Assembly (NCBI GenBank): GCA_002825465.1
Contig: PJER01000001.1
Span: 124,001-188,000, forward strand
DNA: 64,000 nucleotides
Direction: 5' to 3'
DNA from: Candidatus Thorarchaeota archaeon MP8T_1
GTDB lineage: Archaea; Asgardarchaeota; Thorarchaeia; Thorarchaeales; Thorarchaeaceae
Shown here piece after piece: positions 7,390 to 15,449 of this stretch; within the stretch, counting starts at the first letter, position 1; the number at the start of each line of letters is the position of its first letter. The notes below the pieces were generated by a model. It saw only the letters and a list, made by a program, of their open reading frames with translations, did no database searches and was not told where the DNA came from. The position numbers were made by a program, and so were the translations under genes.

Positions 7390-9435
7390 TTATGCAGCTT
7401 TACTACCAGGGGGAACTCCGTCAAGTTTGACAGGAAGCCATCTTCCTGGTTCATCGCCTTTCTCAATAGCAATGATCATTCCATGACTCTCGATTCCACC
7501 GATTTTCTTGGGTTCGAGATTAGTTAGGAATAATGCAGTCATCCCAGTCAGCTCTTCAGGTTTATACAATTCTGCAAGACCTGTCACAATGGTACGTTTT
7601 TCAGTTCCAATATCGACCTCAAGAAGAAGGAGTTTGTCCTTCTTGGGAACTTTCTCACAGGTCAGTATTTTTCCTGCACGCAAGTCGAGTTTCTGGAAGT
7701 AATCAAATGAAATCATTTCTTTCTCAGTCATTTCAGGTTCACCTTTCTCTTTTGCTTCTGCACGTTTTATCCTATCATCAATGGTTTTTTTCAATGTAGC
7801 TAAAAGGTCGTCATCTATCTTCGAGATCACAGGGGTTGGTTTGATAATCTCTGTTCCTACTGGAATGGGGATTAACGCATCCTCAAGAGGAACTGTGTGA
7901 ATATCAGAACCGGTCTGTCCAAGCTGTTTCCAAATGATCTTTGCAGTATTTGGTAAGATAGGTTCGATAAGTATTGTGAGTGCTTTGACCAATGCAATAG
8001 CATTGAAGAGTACTTCACCACACTTCTCTTTGTCTTCTTTGACAAGTGCCCATGGTTGATTAGACTGGAAGTATTCGTTTCCCACTGATGCTATTCTGAG
8101 AATCTCATCAGTGACCTTCTTGAGTTCATACTCATTGACAGCATCAACAATGGTCGCCAATGCGGTCTCAACTTCTTTCTTTAGCTTTTCATCAAAGGTT
8201 CCCTTCGGAACTGTGCCATAGTGTTTCTTTGTGAAGTGAAGAGTACGATAGATGAAGTTGCCAAGCGTTCCTACCAGCTCTGTGTTCACTTTGTCTGCAA
8301 AGGTAGTCCAGCTGAAGTCAAGGTCTCTCGTGTGACCTGTAAATGACACCATATAGTACCGGAGGTAATCAGGTTCAAGTCCTTTGTCTAGATAGTCTTC
8401 TAGAATCCACACTACGTAACCTCGACCGCGACTGAAATTGTGTCCTCTTATTTTGACCATTCCAGAGGCAACAATTGAATCGGGGAGATTGTATCCACTT
8501 CCCTTTAGCATTGCAGGCCAGAAGAGGCAATGATGATACACTATGTCTTGGCCAATATAATGGACCAGACGACCATTTCCTGGAAGCCAGAATTTCTTCC
8601 ACTCGTCAGGTTTTTTGATCTTCTTCGCCCATTCCTCTGTACTCGACATATAGTGTATTGGAGCATCAACCCAGACATAGAGGGTTAGATCTTCATCACC
8701 AGGATAAGGAATTCCCCATCCGAGATCTCTCGTGATACACCAGTCCTTGAGACCCTCGTTCACCCAACCCAGAGCATAATTCTTTGCTATCTTTGTGCCA
8801 CCTACGCCTTCCAAGTACTCTTTGAGGAAGCCCTCGAATTCTGAGAGTCTAAAGTAGTAGTGTGTTCTAGTGATTGTTCTTGTTGGAGACCCACAGATTG
8901 CACACCTAGGATTCAGAATCTCACCAGGTTCAAGGTATCGACCACAACCTTGGTCACATTCATCCCCACGAGCGTCGCTGTGACAGTGAGGACATTCTCC
9001 ACGAACATAGCGATCTGGAAGAGATCGACCGCAGTTATCGCAATATGGAGAATCTAGTTCCTTCGGGTAGATATGACCATTCTTCTGAAGTTCTTTTACC
9101 AACTGCAGGGTCCGATCAATATTTTCCTTGTCATCAGTAGTTCCATAGTTATCAAACTCAATGTTCAGTTTGGGGAATGTCTCGAGGTAATGCTTGTGGT
9201 ACTTCTGATAGAGTTCCTTAGGACTGACGCCAGCAGCCTCTGCAGCTGTAAGTACGGGAGTACCGTGGGTGTCTGAGCCACAGACGAAAGTGACGTCTAC
9301 TCGCATCTTCTTCAGGAGTCTCACAAAAACGTCCGCGGGCACGTAGGTCCGAAGATGACCGATGTGCATCTGCCCACTAGCGTATGGTAGTCCGCATGTT
9401 ACAAGTACTGGGTCTTCAGTGGGATATTTACTCAT
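7390..9435 (-). CDS. metG: Methionyl-tRNA synthetase with tRNA-binding domain
   Basis: This enzyme charges tRNA-Met with methionine, using ATP, for initiation and elongation. Visible parts in order: Rossmann fold with signature HIGH (near residue 27 of the longest frame), a zinc-knuckle insertion with four CxxC-like pairs (about 135-185), the anticodon-binding helical region, and a C-terminal EMAP-II/Arc1p-type domain (about 575-675). The position of the KMSKS loop reads NFSRGRG, lacking both usual lysines. I chose ATG 9435 because AAAAGGAG lies eight bases before it; the longer frame begins at 9444. It is the only copy in the window and presumably essential. Confidence 0.95.
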   Translation of the reverse strand: MSKYPTEDPVLVTCGLPYASGQMHIGHLRTYVPADVFVRLLKKMRVDVTFVCGSDTHGTPVLTAAEAAGVSPKELYQKYHKHYLETFPKLNIEFDNYGTTDDKENIDRTLQLVKELQKNGHIYPKELDSPYCDNCGRSLPDRYVRGECPHCHSDARGDECDQGCGRYLEPGEILNPRCAICGSPTRTITRTHYYFRLSEFEGFLKEYLEGVGGTKIAKNYALGWVNEGLKDWCITRDLGWGIPYPGDEDLTLYVWVDAPIHYMSSTEEWAKKIKKPDEWKKFWLPGNGRLVHYIGQDIVYHHCLFWPAMLKGSGYNLPDSIVASGMVKIRGHNFSRGRGYVVWILEDYLDKGLEPDYLRYYMVSFTGHTRDLDFSWTTFADKVNTELVGTLGNFIYRTLHFTKKHYGTVPKGTFDEKLKKEVETALATIVDAVNEYELKKVTDEILRIASVGNEYFQSNQPWALVKEDKEKCGEVLFNAIALVKALTILIEPILPNTAKIIWKQLGQTGSDIHTVPLEDALIPIPVGTEIIKPTPVISKIDDDLLATLKKTIDDRIKRAEAKEKGEPEMTEKEMISFDYFQKLDLRAGKILTCEKVPKKDKLLLLEVDIGTEKRTIVTGLAELYKPEELTGMTALFLTNLEPKKIGGIESHGMIIAIEKGDEPGRWLPVKLDGVPPGSKAA

Positions 9436-9673
9436 TTTGTTCAACTCCTTTTAATAATTCATGAAACCTACTTGCTTCTGATTGCGGTATAATCTGCAGA
9501 AAAGAAAGATACTCTACTCTATAGTATCCTGTATAGGCAACCGTTGAAGTACGTGTTATGTTTCTTTTTTCTCTGAGCTTGTTTCCCGCCTTCAATGAGT
9601 AGGTTAACGCATGTCTGCAACCTTTGAATATAACTCTAACGATGAAAGGTAAGAAATTGGGATTTCCCTTCAT
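9428..9673 (-). CDS. Doubtful 81-codon frame between TPR gene and metG
   Basis: This frame starts with an ATGA overlap on the stop of the TPR gene and ends just inside the metG start, so position alone fits an operon. The product is basic and has no recognisable domain. The only ribosome signal in the interval belongs to metG. I report it because the 234-base interval would otherwise be empty; it may equally be a spacer holding the metG promoter. Confidence 0.2.
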   Translation of the reverse strand: MKGNPNFLPFIVRVIFKGCRHALTYSLKAGNKLREKRNITRTSTVAYTGYYRVEYLSFLQIIPQSEASRFHELLKGVEQNE

Positions 9674-11190
9674 CTGTGTCTTCTTCGTTTAGAGAGAATA
9701 GTGTCCGCAGGGAGTGTACCTTCTTGCACCCATTTTTCCTTCATTGCCAATGCATCTCTATGAAGAAAACGCATTGCACTATTATCTGTCATTTCAATAA
9801 CTGAGTCTAAAAGATCCCCAGCCTCACCATGTCTTCCCTGACGCATTCTAAGTTCTGATTGTGATAAAAGAAATCTACCATAAAAGCCAGGAATGTCATT
9901 AATTTCAACTTCTTTAGCAAATCGTTTCATCCATGGTCCCGAATATTCATTATTGCGATTCATTTTGGTTGGAATAAACATCTCTAGCTCGATTTCCATT
10001 AGTCTCTTCAAACATAAACGTACCCGTAGTTGCCTACTTGCTCGTTCATTGATATCAAGAGCTTTTTGAATAATATCCATCGCAGACTCAAAATTACACT
10101 TCGCAGCCTCCAGATCTCCTTCTATACGATAAAGACGACCAAGTGTTGGTTCTATACCATCAGCAAATGTCAATTCTCTTGCGTGGTCTAAGAGTTTCTC
10201 TGCTGTAGTTAGATTTCCAGTCGAAATATAGTATTCTATATCTGGGAAAACTGCGTAAGCTCCAAATTCATCCTCAGAAGCTCGTACCATAGTGTATAGC
10301 TCACGTGCACTCTTTTCATCACCGCTCACTAAATACAGCCCAGCCATATTGGAAGCCGCAGCTACATTGACATCGCCAATTTCTCCCTGCATTTGTATAG
10401 ATTCTAATTGACAATCATACGCCTCTCCAAGTTCATAACGACTGTATGCAAAAGCGCACATGGTTTGGAGAGTATTAGCGAGACCAGCCTTATCATTGAT
10501 TTCTCGACAGAGAGCGACAGCCTCTCCCAAGTATTTCTTAGCATCAGAATATGTAGACAGTCCTTTCCGATATTGACCAGCTACTTCTCCAAGTAATGTC
10601 AAAAGACTGATTTGATGCCATTTATCACCGGACTCTCTCGCCAATTCAAGAGCCTCCATCATCATATCGAAACTCTCCTGAGGTCGCCCAGTAACTTTTT
10701 GGCGATAACCAGCATGACCGATATAGTCTGCACTGTGGAGTTTCAATTGAGGATGTTCTTTCAATAAGTTCTCTATCAATTGAGTTGCTTCTTCTTCTTC
10801 GGGACTTCCTATTTCAGAAGTTCGAAAGAGCCTCATTAACATATAGAACGTAATTACAGGATTCTTGTTGAGTTCGATTACTCTCTCGATTACTAGCCTA
10901 TCATGGTAATAGTCATTTCCTGATGGAAAATAGAATGGAAAAGGAATGGGTAATTGTGAATTAGTTTCCATTACTTTATGTAATACTTGCGTGTTCTGAA
11001 GTCGTGAAAGATGGTAGATAGCGAGATAGGTTAGATTTAGATGGGTACTAGGATTGAGTACTTCTACTGCAAGCTTCTCTGCAAAGTCCCAGTAATCCTT
11101 GGTCTTCTTGAGGATTGACTCCATCACATTCCTATTACTTTCATCTAGGAAGGGAAAATCCTTGGTGACATATCCTCTCTCATTCACCAT
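9670..11190 (-). CDS. TPR-repeat protein A, lineage-specific family
   Basis: A soluble helical-repeat protein of about 506 residues, one of three paralogues here (also 11384-12880 and 15450-16955). All three begin with a G-[TY]-[IV]-T-x-D-F-x-F motif, continue with an unusual helical N-terminal domain, and then about six TPR-like units. They end with a W-[MH]-x-[KR]-[FL]-x-K block and an E-L-R-[ML]-[KR]-Q-G-R repeat. In this copy the latter reads SELRMRQGRHGEAGDLL. The C-terminus is basic (SKRRRHR). TPRs usually scaffold protein complexes; the partner is unknown. I chose ATG 11190; a TTG at 11214 is possible. It is divergent from TPR protein B across a 190-base promoter region. Confidence 0.75.
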   Translation of the reverse strand: MVNERGYVTKDFPFLDESNRNVMESILKKTKDYWDFAEKLAVEVLNPSTHLNLTYLAIYHLSRLQNTQVLHKVMETNSQLPIPFPFYFPSGNDYYHDRLVIERVIELNKNPVITFYMLMRLFRTSEIGSPEEEEATQLIENLLKEHPQLKLHSADYIGHAGYRQKVTGRPQESFDMMMEALELARESGDKWHQISLLTLLGEVAGQYRKGLSTYSDAKKYLGEAVALCREINDKAGLANTLQTMCAFAYSRYELGEAYDCQLESIQMQGEIGDVNVAAASNMAGLYLVSGDEKSARELYTMVRASEDEFGAYAVFPDIEYYISTGNLTTAEKLLDHARELTFADGIEPTLGRLYRIEGDLEAAKCNFESAMDIIQKALDINERASRQLRVRLCLKRLMEIELEMFIPTKMNRNNEYSGPWMKRFAKEVEINDIPGFYGRFLLSQSELRMRQGRHGEAGDLLDSVIEMTDNSAMRFLHRDALAMKEKWVQEGTLPADTILSKRRRHR

Positions 11191-11252
11191 CCGAATCAAG
11201 AAAACAATGTACAAATGACTAAATCTGTTTTTTGCTTATAAAATCAAGAAAA

Positions 11253-11280
11253 GAAAAAAGAAACGCCAGTGAAGAAGACC
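11253..11280. repeat. Dispersed element GCCAGTGAAGA, copy 1
   Basis: GAAAAAAGAAACGCCAGTGA followed by AGAAGAC lies in the promoter region between TPR proteins A and B. A close match (AAAAGCCAGTGAAGACGAC) lies at 12963-12989, after TPR protein B. Its meaning is unknown; a mobile or regulatory remnant is possible. Confidence 0.4.
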
Positions 11281-11383
11281 TGCTTTTGGAGATCTTCAAA
11301 TTATATGTGAATCTCAGAAACGAAAAGTACTTCTTATTTCTAATGGAATAGATTTCAGCTTAGATAATTCAAGTGGGTTGACC

Positions 11384-12880
11384 TTGAAGCCAATCGGTAC
11401 AATCACAATGGATTTCGCATTCATCCAGCCAAGTACGAAGAAAGTCTTAGAGGAAATAATGAAAATATCAAAAGATTACTCTGATTTCACTCTGTCACTC
11501 TTCAATAAAGCTGTTGATGTATCAGCAAGTGATGAAATTGTTATCCTTGCATTACGTCATGCATCAAATTTAAGCTATAGTGAACATGAATGGAAGATAC
11601 TTGATATCCATAAAGAGCGCATTGTGGTTCAACCATTCTATCATGCAAAAAAGGCATCAGAAGATCTCGACTGGGATACTGCAATTCAAGTTTTACAGAA
11701 TACGATAGAGAATTGTCAGTCAGAATGGCTTTCATTGCTGTATCTCTTGAAACTTTATTGGATAGCAACATCAAGAAAGATTGGTAGTAGTTTGGAAGAA
11801 TCAACCAAAGAGCAGATTGTCAATCTGATATCAAAAGATTCGAAATTTCAATGCTATTCATCAGAACTCTATTACTACCAAACAACGAGATTACGACAGG
11901 AAGGAGATTTTGAGAGTAGTCTAGAAGTGTGTGAGATGGGAATTAGACAGTCGAAAAGATGCGATGACCAACTTTTTACTTGTCGTCTCATATGGCTGAA
12001 AGCTGAGCTTCTTGGAATCTTTTTCTTTAAGCAAGGTTCCATAGCAAGGGCAAAGAAACTCCTGAAAGTTGCAAGAGAAATTGCAGAAACCCTCAACGAC
12101 TCTATGGGAATAATCCAAATACAGAGTCTGATTCAAGTTATGTCTCATCTTCGCAGCGAATACTCAATGGCACTGGAGTTAAACTTTGATAATATTCGTA
12201 GGTTTGAGTTAATAGGGGAACAACCAGATGTGGAATTACACAATGTATCTGTAATGTATAATGAAATGGGAAATGGTAAAGAAGCTCTGGAGTGGGCATT
12301 CGTGGCTCAAGAAGGGTCCAGAAATTATCCGCTACTGCATGCATACACATTCTTTGATGTTGCTTGGGCATATATCAATCTCAACAAATTGGATGAAGCA
12401 ATTCACTATCTTAACTTGGGAAGAGAAAAACTGCTTCGAGAAGGAATCGAATCAATGATTGCGATTGAATACACGGTGAATGGTTTATTGGAACGAGCTA
12501 GAGGAAATTACGCATCAGCATTTGATAGTCTTGAAAGAGCGATGGAGATCAATAGAAGGAATGGACGTCATAATCGCGTCATCTCATGCTTGATTAAACT
12601 TGCAGAAACAGAGGTACTTGCATTTCAATTTAATTCAGGAAATTATCTGAATGAGGTATCTGGCAAGTGGATGGCAAAATTAGAAAAATGCGCAAATAAG
12701 ATGGATCTACCAGGAGTAAAAGGACTCGTCAAATATCTCTTGGGAGAATTAAGGCTCAAACAGGGACGTCTTATTGAAGCTCAGGAGCGCATTGAGGAAG
12801 TCTTGAGGTTATCAGACCAACCAGGATTAGAATATCTGAAAGATAAAAAACTAGTGCAAGAATTATTAGTTCATCAATAA
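11384..12880 (+). CDS. TPR-repeat protein B, lineage-specific family
   Basis: Close paralogue of the 15450-16955 protein and a more distant one of 9670-11190. The start is fixed by comparison: both close copies begin with TTG followed by codons for KPIGTI[TS]MDF, so I use TTG 11384. A frame from TTG 11378 is longer by two codons. About 498 residues: an N-terminal helical domain, then TPR-like units (for example LDEAIHYLNLGREKLLREG and YASAFDSLERAMEINRRNG), ending with GELRLKQGRLIEAQERIEE. No signal peptide or membrane segment. It probably scaffolds a protein complex. The nearby RHH regulators and beta-helix gene suggest a shared adaptive cluster, by inference only. Confidence 0.75.
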   Translation: MKPIGTITMDFAFIQPSTKKVLEEIMKISKDYSDFTLSLFNKAVDVSASDEIVILALRHASNLSYSEHEWKILDIHKERIVVQPFYHAKKASEDLDWDTAIQVLQNTIENCQSEWLSLLYLLKLYWIATSRKIGSSLEESTKEQIVNLISKDSKFQCYSSELYYYQTTRLRQEGDFESSLEVCEMGIRQSKRCDDQLFTCRLIWLKAELLGIFFFKQGSIARAKKLLKVAREIAETLNDSMGIIQIQSLIQVMSHLRSEYSMALELNFDNIRRFELIGEQPDVELHNVSVMYNEMGNGKEALEWAFVAQEGSRNYPLLHAYTFFDVAWAYINLNKLDEAIHYLNLGREKLLREGIESMIAIEYTVNGLLERARGNYASAFDSLERAMEINRRNGRHNRVISCLIKLAETEVLAFQFNSGNYLNEVSGKWMAKLEKCANKMDLPGVKGLVKYLLGELRLKQGRLIEAQERIEEVLRLSDQPGLEYLKDKKLVQELLVHQ

Positions 12881-12974
12881 AGAGAGGAGGTTGGTTCTTG
12901 CCCCTTAGAAACCGAGTTAATTTATTGAATTAATTTGTGATTTGATAATTAGCTGAAGAAGAGAAAAAAGAAAA

Positions 12975-13013
12975 GCCAGTGAAGACGACGTACCCGTGGA
13001 AATCATCACTGGC
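12975..13013. terminator. Hairpin between convergent genes
   Basis: GCCAGTGA (12975-12982) pairs perfectly with TCACTGGC (13006-13013). It lies between the ends of TPR protein B and the beta-helix gene. Its left arm belongs to the element repeated at 11253-11280. Confidence 0.45.
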
Positions 13014-13024
13014 TATTTCATTAC

Positions 13025-14353
13025 TTAGATAAAATACATTCGATTGTTGTTTCCTTCATCAAGCAACATGTTACTTGAGCCTTTGAATAGACCCCAACAA
13101 TCGGAAGTTCCTGATCCCATCCAGATTGCCGCTACATCAGCAGTAAGGTCAGATAGATCGTTCAAAACCATCTTCCAACCACTTACCGAATCACCCCAAA
13201 TCCCTGTAACGATTCCAGCCTCTCCATATCCACTAATTGTGTTTTGGACTAACATAACATCTTGGACACCGTAACCGAAAATCCCCCAGCTATAGGGATC
13301 ATCTATAACAATGTCATTATGGTGTGCCAGTACGGACAGGCCCTCAAAATCGTCTGTAGCCAGATAATCCTCAAGCCAGATACCAGTCGCTCCAGGACCA
13401 CAATCAATGTTATTATGATGAATTGAAACTCTACCTGGCTCAAGGCTTGTACCTCCGATACCATGTGCAACATAGGTACCAAACCAAGCACAACCAGAGA
13501 CATCATTAAACGCAATTTCTCCTCGGGAGTTACTGAGCTCATACATCTCAGGACCAATCAGAGCTCCATCGTAGGTGTTTCGAAGAATCCTAACATGAGA
13601 ATCCACGAATGATCCAAACATAGCACTTGAACCAAGACTATTTTGGAAATAACATCCCTCAACCAAGTAGTTTCCACTAATTGGTTCATTCCAAGCATCA
13701 CCCCACTGACCTTGAATTATTAGAGCATTTTGGATACTTAATCCAAATGGACCGTACTCTTCACCAACATCACCAAGGAATTCAACATTCATAATTGTAG
13801 TATCAAAGTATGAAACTTCTTCACTATCAGAAATCATACCATAGATGTCGATTGTGTTCATTGCCCTAAAGCCACCATATTCAGGCAACCACACTTCAGT
13901 TGGTTGATCCACATTGATAGTGAAGTCACATAGCTTGATTTTGTAGGGGTTCTCAGCTGTGCTAATCGAGTACTCGTCCTGATAAAACATCAGCATTCTT
14001 GGATTTCCAAGACCAAGATTACCAGTATCTTGAGCAGGGAAGTTCTCGACACTATGGAGAACTGTTTCTCCACGACCAGCACCTTTTAGGTTTCCATCGA
14101 AGTTGACTCCTACTAATGTTTCACATATGTAGAAGTCACCCTCTTCCAGATAGACTGTACTTCCTTTTCCAGCCTCAATTGCAGAGTCTATTGCTAATTG
14201 AATGTTCGCGGTATCTGTTGATCCTGACATATCACCAGATGGTGCAACCACGAACACTCCATTTTTCGAGTGTGCTGCGGTAAGGCCAGCTATCGACATG
14301 CCAAGTATAAAACACAAGACAAACGCGAAAAGAATCATTTTCTTTTTGTTCAC
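13025..14353 (-). CDS. Secreted right-handed beta-helix protein
   Basis: An exported protein of 442 residues. The signal peptide (MILFAFVLCFILGMSIAGLTAA) covers about residues 5-27. The mature part opens with DTANIQLAIDSAIEAGKGSTVYLEEGDFYI, the start typical of pectate-lyase-like beta-helix folds. Irregular coils of about 22-30 residues follow (SVLAHHNDIVIDDPYSWGIFGYG, VMLVQNTISGYGEAGIV). Such folds bind or cleave polysaccharides, but I cannot see a catalytic set. There is no C-terminal anchor, so it may be released. The gene is divergent from RHH regulator 1. Its promoter shares the TATA plus GTAAT-N3-ATTAC design of the microprotein promoters. Confidence 0.75.
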   Translation of the reverse strand: MNKKKMILFAFVLCFILGMSIAGLTAAHSKNGVFVVAPSGDMSGSTDTANIQLAIDSAIEAGKGSTVYLEEGDFYICETLVGVNFDGNLKGAGRGETVLHSVENFPAQDTGNLGLGNPRMLMFYQDEYSISTAENPYKIKLCDFTINVDQPTEVWLPEYGGFRAMNTIDIYGMISDSEEVSYFDTTIMNVEFLGDVGEEYGPFGLSIQNALIIQGQWGDAWNEPISGNYLVEGCYFQNSLGSSAMFGSFVDSHVRILRNTYDGALIGPEMYELSNSRGEIAFNDVSGCAWFGTYVAHGIGGTSLEPGRVSIHHNNIDCGPGATGIWLEDYLATDDFEGLSVLAHHNDIVIDDPYSWGIFGYGVQDVMLVQNTISGYGEAGIVTGIWGDSVSGWKMVLNDLSDLTADVAAIWMGSGTSDCWGLFKGSSNMLLDEGNNNRMYFI

Positions 14354-14376
14354 ATTCTCTCCTCCATACTTTACTG

Positions 14377-14425
14377 CATTACAGTAAATGTAATGACGTG
14401 TAATATAATTACTTTTATATAAAAC
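14377..14425. promoter_or_regulatory. Divergent promoter with two inverted repeats
   Basis: From the beta-helix side outward: a 19-base inverted repeat CATTACAgtaaaTGTAATG (14377-14395), then GTAATATAATTAC (14400-14412), then a palindromic TATA box TTTTATATAAAA (about 14413-14424) that could serve either direction. Read on the minus strand, the order TATA, GTAAT-palindrome, leader matches the microprotein promoters at 2.4 and 2.8 kb. The RHH gene starts 36 bases beyond the TATA box. Confidence 0.55.
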
Positions 14426-14460
14426 TTACGCGTCATATAATAATCATTACGGAGGATGTG

Positions 14461-14790
14461 ATGGAGAATTTAGCTGTGATAAAAAGGGACTTAATTCGTT
14501 CGACAAGAGACTCATTAAGAGAACAGATTATCGGCAATTTTGAAGATAGTGAATTTAATATTGAAAAACGGGATGTCAATGTCACAACACGTCTAAGTAA
14601 CCAAATAATCACCGTGCTAGACGCGCTTATTACTTTGAATGTCTTCAAGAGCAGGTCCGAAGTAGTTTCCTCATTAGTGGAAAGTTCGATTCTTTCTAAT
14701 ACTAATCTTTTCAAAAGATTGATCAAGAAAGCAGACGAAGTAACAGATCTTCGAGAAACTGCAATGGATTCTATTTTAGAAAATCTTTGA
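14461..14790 (+). CDS. Ribbon-helix-helix transcription regulator 1
   Basis: A small DNA-binding protein of 109 residues. The centre has a MetJ/Arc/CopG-type ribbon-helix-helix: strand VNVTTRL, helix SNQIITVLDALITL, turn NVFKSRSE, second helix VVSSLVESSI. Dimers of such proteins bind short inverted repeats through the paired strands. The N-terminal arm contains STRDSLREQIIG, shared with the paralogue at 14927. The Shine-Dalgarno GGAGG (14451-14455) lies five bases before ATG 14461. Palindromes in its own promoter region suggest autoregulation, by inference. The adjacent paralogue suggests a heterodimer or divergent specificities. Confidence 0.85.
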   Translation: MENLAVIKRDLIRSTRDSLREQIIGNFEDSEFNIEKRDVNVTTRLSNQIITVLDALITLNVFKSRSEVVSSLVESSILSNTNLFKRLIKKADEVTDLRETAMDSILENL

Positions 14791-14926
14791 AAATGTTGGA
14801 TCAATCACAGTGTGTCACATTGATAATATGACGTGTCATAAAATTGAAATAAAAGTAAAGTGTAATATAAAACAAGATTAAATAGTGCATGTGCAGGAGA
14901 ACAAGTAACTGATTGGGGATAGATTC

Positions 14927-15247
14927 TTGTCGAAGAAAAAAGCACCTAGTACAACTCGTGAATCTTTGCGTGAACAGATTATGGGAAGAAGAGAAGAATC
15001 GGACTTCAATGTTGATAAACGTGAGATTCATATCATGACGCGTTTGAGTACTCAAATTGTTGAAGCACTAGATGCTTTAATTGCTTTGAATGTCTTCAAA
15101 AGCAGATCAGAAGCTGTTGCTGCCTATGTTGAAAATTCAATAATTAATAACAGTGAGCTCTATGAGAAGCTAATTAAGAAAGCAAAAGAAGTTTCAGAGA
15201 TTCGAGATACTGCTATGGATTCAATTCTACAAACTCTTCAAGATTGA
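14927..15247 (+). CDS. Ribbon-helix-helix transcription regulator 2
   Basis: Paralogue of the 14461-14790 regulator, with the same layout: N-terminal TTRESLREQIMG arm, strand IHIMTRL, helix STQIVEALDALIAL, turn NVFKSRSE, helix AVAAYVENSI, and a C-terminal coil RDTAMDSILQTL also present in copy 1. The start is TTG 14927, behind GGGGAT. The upstream region (14815-14835) repeats ATGACGTGTCAT, close to ATGACGTGTAAT at 14393-14404. The two genes therefore share at least one promoter motif besides the protein similarity. A TPR paralogue follows 200 bases downstream, which may place it under this regulator's control. Confidence 0.85.
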   Translation: MSKKKAPSTTRESLREQIMGRREESDFNVDKREIHIMTRLSTQIVEALDALIALNVFKSRSEAVAAYVENSIINNSELYEKLIKKAKEVSEIRDTAMDSILQTLQD

Positions 15248-15449
15248 GTTTTGTGAAAAATACATTTGATTATCATTATTCTATTGTATTGAAATCGGTA
15301 TGAGGTACTAAATAATTGAAAAAAAAGTGCCATCACAGTTCGATTTTTCATTTTCATAATCAATGCTAAGATGACCTGATGTCAAAAAGCGAAAAGTAAA
15401 TCTCTGTAAATCATCATTATTTTGATTCCAATTGAAGGTGTAGATTGGT

